From assembly GCA_034401795.1 (NCBI GenBank), contig CM067367.1, positions 52,154,384-52,218,383 of the forward strand: DNA of 64,000 nucleotides, written 5' to 3'. Shown here one piece after another: positions 60,455 to 64,000 of the stretch. Both the position numbers and the translations under genes were made by a program. Below the pieces are notes generated by a model that saw nothing but the letters and a program-made list of their open reading frames with translations, had not been told where the DNA came from and ran no database searches. This DNA comes from Chaetoderma sp. LZ-2023a (lineage: Eukaryota; Mollusca; Caudofoveata; Chaetodermatida; Chaetodermatidae). Position 1 is the first letter of the stretch, and each line of letters begins with the position of its first letter.

Positions 60455-61120
60455 CAGCCCATCTCTAGCTAGGCTCCACCCACACGTAGCCCGTGTTTGG
60501 GTCGATTGATCGCTGCACTCCCCGAATCTCTATTTCCAGCAAAATATAAATGTAGTCTGTTGAATATTTCGAAACTAATTTAACTGTGTGCTGTTGCGGC
60601 CGTAGTCAAATTAGTTTATACAATTCGTACAACCTGACATACTATTAAGCGTTTATGACGGACTTAATTGTGCCATTCATGGCGCAATGGACCTTCCAGT
60701 GTTTGCTAAGCCCCGCCCACCTCTAGCTAAGTTCCACCCATACCTTACTCGTTTTGGGATCGATCGATCCCTGAACTCCATAACTATCAATTTCCAGACA
60801 GCTATACAGATAACGCTGTTGCTGGTTATGGCAGCAACAGTGTCCAGTCAAATTAGTTTAAAAATATTCAACAGAATCCTTATTAAATAGTAAAGACATA
60901 CAATTCGTACAACAACGCATAGTCCGTCTTCAATTATGCGTCCGTGACATACTTATCTACGTCATAATGACGTTATTAATTTTGATGTCATTCTACACGG
61001 CACGTAGTTAATTATGAAGTCATGTGATGGACAGGTAAACTGAATATCGACGTCAGCTTACAAGCGACATTGCTAATTATGACGTCATATGATGGACAGG
61101 TATACTGAGTATGACGTCAG
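60455..61120 (-). mobile_element. Two M1 MITE copies in tandem
   Basis: First copy about 60455-60620 (loop partly lost), second about 60705-60930 with CCTCTAGCTAAGTTCCACCC, GATCGATCGATCC, then CTGTTGCTGGTTATGGCAGC and CAAATTAGTTTAAAAATATT. Flanking sequence to 61120 carries repeated ACGTCAT/GACGTCA motifs and GATGGACAGGTA repeats about 62 bp apart (61026, 61088). Confidence 0.75.
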
Positions 61121-61261
61121 CTTACAAGCGACGTTGCTGATTATGACCTGATATGATTGATCATAAACTGGATTTACGTCCTAATGTTCATTTATTATAA
61201 CAATGCCAGTAATTCAGATTACAGTTCTTCATCAGATGTCAATCACATAAATGTCAGACAT

Positions 61262-61480
61262 AGAGACGTTTTCCTGAAAACTATACAGGAAAGCTGGTGA
61301 ATATTTGGTAACTAATTTGACTGGGTGCTGTTGCTGCCTATGGCAGCAACAGCGCCCAGTCAAATTAGTTTCAAGATATTCAACAGAATATCTATTAAAT
61401 AGTAGCCATACAATTTGTACAACAACGCAAAACCCGTCCTAAAATATGCGTTCACGTAGTTGATTATGACGTCATAGGAT
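61262..61480 (-). mobile_element. M1 hairpin MITE, well preserved
   Basis: CTGAAAACTATACAGGAAAG, then hairpin arms TAACTAATTTGACTGGGTGC and GCGCCCAGTCAAATTAGTTT around GTTGCTGCCTATGGCAGCAA, then ACAATTTGTACAACAACGCA and TGACGTCATAGG. Confidence 0.88.
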
Positions 61481-61654
61481 GTATAGATAACGTGGAAAGG
61501 TCCATTGTACATTATTTGGGTCTTTTTTACGCTTTACTCGTTGGTTCTTTGTGGGTCTAGTTGATATACTATTGTCACTATTACGTTTTCTCTTAGTGGG
61601 TTTCTTGTCAACATTGCCCCCAGTCTTTTCTTTAGCAAATCGCAATTTCTCCGT

Positions 61655-61945
61655 TTAGGTGTATCCATTAAAATGGATGCATGGCGTCTTTTCGCATGCA
61701 TTTAGTTCCTTTTCTTGCCTTTTTAAATGATCGCAGCATTTCAAGTGACATAACAACACTAGATGCACCTCATCAATACGGATATCAGCACCCGTTCCAG
61801 GCTGGGCATAAATGTCAACGTTGATTTTACCAAATGTTGTAGGTTGACAGAACCTGAGGCGTTTCTGGCACAGTGACTTTGTTTTCTCCAGATGAGGTAG
61901 TGGGAAATGCATCAGTTGTTTTAGACGGAGGCGATATTGGCTCAT
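61655..61945 (-). CDS. Unrecognised small open frame
   Basis: 96 residues on the minus strand, from MSQYRLRLKQ to CIHFNGYT. It has five Cys (CDHL, CEKTPC), no domain I recognise, and no supported splice sites. Another frame continues past the stop towards 61530 with a Lys/Arg-rich NKKPTKRKR-like stretch, which could indicate a decayed longer gene. It may equally be chance; included because it is one of few open stretches here not explained by repeats. Confidence 0.2.
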   Translation of the reverse strand: MSQYRLRLKQLMHFPLPHLEKTKSLCQKRLRFCQPTTFGKINVDIYAQPGTGADIRIDEVHLVLLCHLKCCDHLKRQEKELNACEKTPCIHFNGYT

Positions 61946-63214
61946 TTCGTTGTTATAAAAGTGCTTTTATCAGTGACTGGGTTAGCGCTTACGTTATAAT
62001 CACTGACGAGTTTCCGAATGCTTTCTGCGTAATGACTTAGGCCCGATTTATAAGTCGAACTTCTCTTGTGCCGTGCCAGCTAAATCTGCCTGAAAATGAC
62101 AGAGTCCATTATATCAACCAACCAGTCGTCATTAGCGCTGCGCGACAGAGAGTTCGACTTATAAAACGGGCCTTTCAGCCGCAAGACACTGTGACTAACA
62201 GACGTGACTATTACACAAGTCTCACGACACTTCGTGGCATTTAGCCGCCTGGGCATAGGCCTACTCCAGGTGACCTATTATTTATACCTCACTGAATGGC
62301 TTTCTGGAGACAAGGGATCTAAAACCTGTTATCCGTGTCTAAGCGTATTATATGTACCAGGCGCATGATGCGATTAAGTTATGCTATTCGAGAGATCTAT
62401 ACAATTTAGTATAGATTTTAGTATTAGCCCAACCAGCAATCAATGGCAGCACTTGACTAAATGACTGACTGCGGTATTTATGTTCATTGACCACATATAG
62501 GGCCTAATGAGCAAATCAATGCTCCTGTACCAAGTACATACGCCTCAGCGCAGCCAAGAGCTCAAGGTGGGACGAATTCAGACTAGTAAATAGTTCATTA
62601 GAGTTAGCTATTGTTCGTCACGCATACGTGCTCTACCCACAGACCAATCTTAGATGCAAGTAGAATTCATCGTTCCAGAGTCATAGTTCATCGTACAGAC
62701 GTTTCTTGAAGAAACGTAAAAAAATAATTGGCTGACCAATCAATCTACTCCGACCGCGCGGCCGACGGAACAGCAGACCATGCAACCGAGCAAGCGACCA
62801 ACCGACCGACCGACAGACCTATTTATGTGCAATGATAAGAAGTTGTATGTTTAATACTCGTCCTGTAAGCTGTCATCTAGATGCTTGTCTATATATCGAA
62901 GATGGTAAAGATAGGCATGTTTTTCTGAACGTGCATCATCACGTCTGATTTGAAACATATTTATATGTAGCTATAATAACTGACCATTTGTTTAAATTTG
63001 GCACGAATGGAGCCTAGAAAATATAAACCCGACAATACGTATGCCAGTCAAGACCAAACAAGTATTCATTTGATCATATCATTGTATCATTTAGGTACCG
63101 CATATTGTTGCTTAATATTTATTTCTTTGCCATTAAGCAACGGGCATGTCCTGATTCTTGAACGTGAAATAGGCTTTTAATGGAAATATCCATTTCTAAT
63201 TTCTAGGTTTACCC
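61946..63214. other. No gene recognised
   Basis: Two short inverted boxes sit near 62039-62175 (GGCCCGATTTATAAGTCGAA with GTTCGACTTATAAAACGGGC; AGAGTCCATTATATCAACC between), forming an imperfect foldback of about 137 bp. CGACCAACCGACCGACCGAC run near 62794-62815. Otherwise unique. Confidence 0.5.
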
Positions 63215-63610
63215 CGCCTAATGCACCGTGCCAGTTTTAGCTATTCCCCGCCCATCTCTATCTAAGCTCCACCCACACCACGCTCGTGTTGGGATCGATC
63301 CATCTATGAACTCCCTCACTATCAATTTCCAGAAAACTATGCAGGTAAGCTGTTGAATATTTTGAAACTAATTCGACCAGGTACCGTTGTTGCCTACGGC
63401 AACAACAGCGCCCAGTCAAATTAGTTTCAAAATATTCAACAGCATGTTTATTAAGTAGCAGAGACATACAATTCGTACAACGTGCCGGACTATTAAGCAT
63501 TAAAGACGGACTATTTCGAATCATTCATGACGTCATGATTATGACGTCAGCATACACGTCGCGTGGTTGATTATAACGTCATATGATTGCGTGAGGAAAT
63601 GAATTCATAA
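63215..63610 (-). mobile_element. M1 MITE, nearly complete
   Basis: Includes every module of the family in order: TAGCTA dimer (63238-63275), GTTGGGATCGATCC, CCAGAAAACTATGCAGG, hairpin with loop GTTGCCTACGGCAACAAC (63342-63440), GTACAACGTGCCGGACTATT, and CRE palindromes (ATGACGTCATGATT, ATGACGTCAGC) ending near CATATGATTGCG. Confidence 0.88.
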
Positions 63611-63800
63611 ATTCCATAGTCAATAACAGCTCACGGTCAAATTACTTTTAAAGTCATCAACAAAATGCTCCTTATATAATAACGAACCTGCCATATGTTA
63701 TGTGTAAGGTTTATAGCTTAAAGAGTTAGGATGCCATAGGTCTATTATGAAACACAAGTAAGGGTTACTTTAAATACTCGATCAAGATATGATATGACGG
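63611..63800. other. No gene; fragment of an M1 arm
   Basis: CAATAACAGCTCACGGTCAA, then ATTACTTTTAAAGTCATCAA, a degenerate M1 arm. Confidence 0.45.
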
Positions 63801-63889
63801 TACCCTAGTAACTCATGTTACTGGGCCGGTACTGGGACATTAACGGGTATTGGCCAGGTATCGGCCCAGTAATATGCGTTATCAAGGGT
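63801..63889. mobile_element. M3 hairpin MITE, second copy
   Basis: TACCCTAGTAACTCATGTTA...GGGCCGGTA with inverted partner TATCGGCCCAGTAATATGCG...AAGGGT. Confidence 0.7.
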
Positions 63890-64000
63890 CACGTGACAGT
63901 GTTTCTGTAACACAGATGGACTTACGTCCATATATGATATAGACCCATGATATCTTATGGTACGATCGAGACGATTTTAAAATAAAAAACTAACCAGATG

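Overview
The window is 64 kb of intron- and repeat-rich animal genomic DNA, most likely from a marine invertebrate. The basis is GT-AG introns, an AT-rich background, dense hairpin MITEs, Tc1, PIF/Harbinger and LINE elements, dispersed repeats ending in GGACAGAC-type simple sequence, and a host kinase gene with an invertebrate-style domain mix. I cannot name the phylum from sequence alone. There are no bacterial operons, CRISPR arrays, rRNA genes or credible intact tRNA genes.

Layout. 1-1622 is a Tc1/mariner element cut by the window edge; its near-identical full-length sister lies at 50232-51888. A broken host gene on the minus strand spans at least 3.7-23.3 kb. It has a 72-bp exon (23269-23340), a 106-bp exon (17735-17840) and a long last exon (3692-5895), which join in compatible phase and encode a SAM-like domain, a GGG...FFPNG domain, an Ig-like stretch and a protein kinase. 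Its 11.8-kb intron holds a relic of a Polinton/adintovirus-like element (about 6.6-10.7 kb) with degenerate inverted terminal repeats, PC4-like sequence, a Cys/His protein, a packaging-ATPase-like fragment and a pX-like core-protein fragment. From 18.6 to 22.9 kb come old dispersed repeats and two arrays of a 27-bp minisatellite.

About 4.2 kb (21.4-25.6 kb) recurs at 26.2-30.4 kb at very high identity, separated by exactly 500 Ns (25636-26135). This looks like two haplotypes placed in tandem by the assembler. The second copy continues into a two-gene PIF/Harbinger transposon (28994-35693): a decayed, spliced MADF/SANT-like protein gene facing an intact 431-residue transposase gene, with a LINE fragment in one intron.

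From 36 kb on, the window is a repeat mosaic: at least three hairpin MITE families, a 20-bp satellite with higher-order structure (40.6-42.2 kb) that grew out of a two-unit motif inside one of those MITEs, LINE fragments at 44.8-45.4, 52.5-53.5 and 58.2-60.0 kb, (TA)n and trinucleotide microsatellites, and a broken member of an uncharacterised repetitive gene family at 39.2-40.0 kb.

Only three protein genes look intact: the two Tc1 transposases and the Harbinger transposase. The rest is broken, truncated or non-coding.
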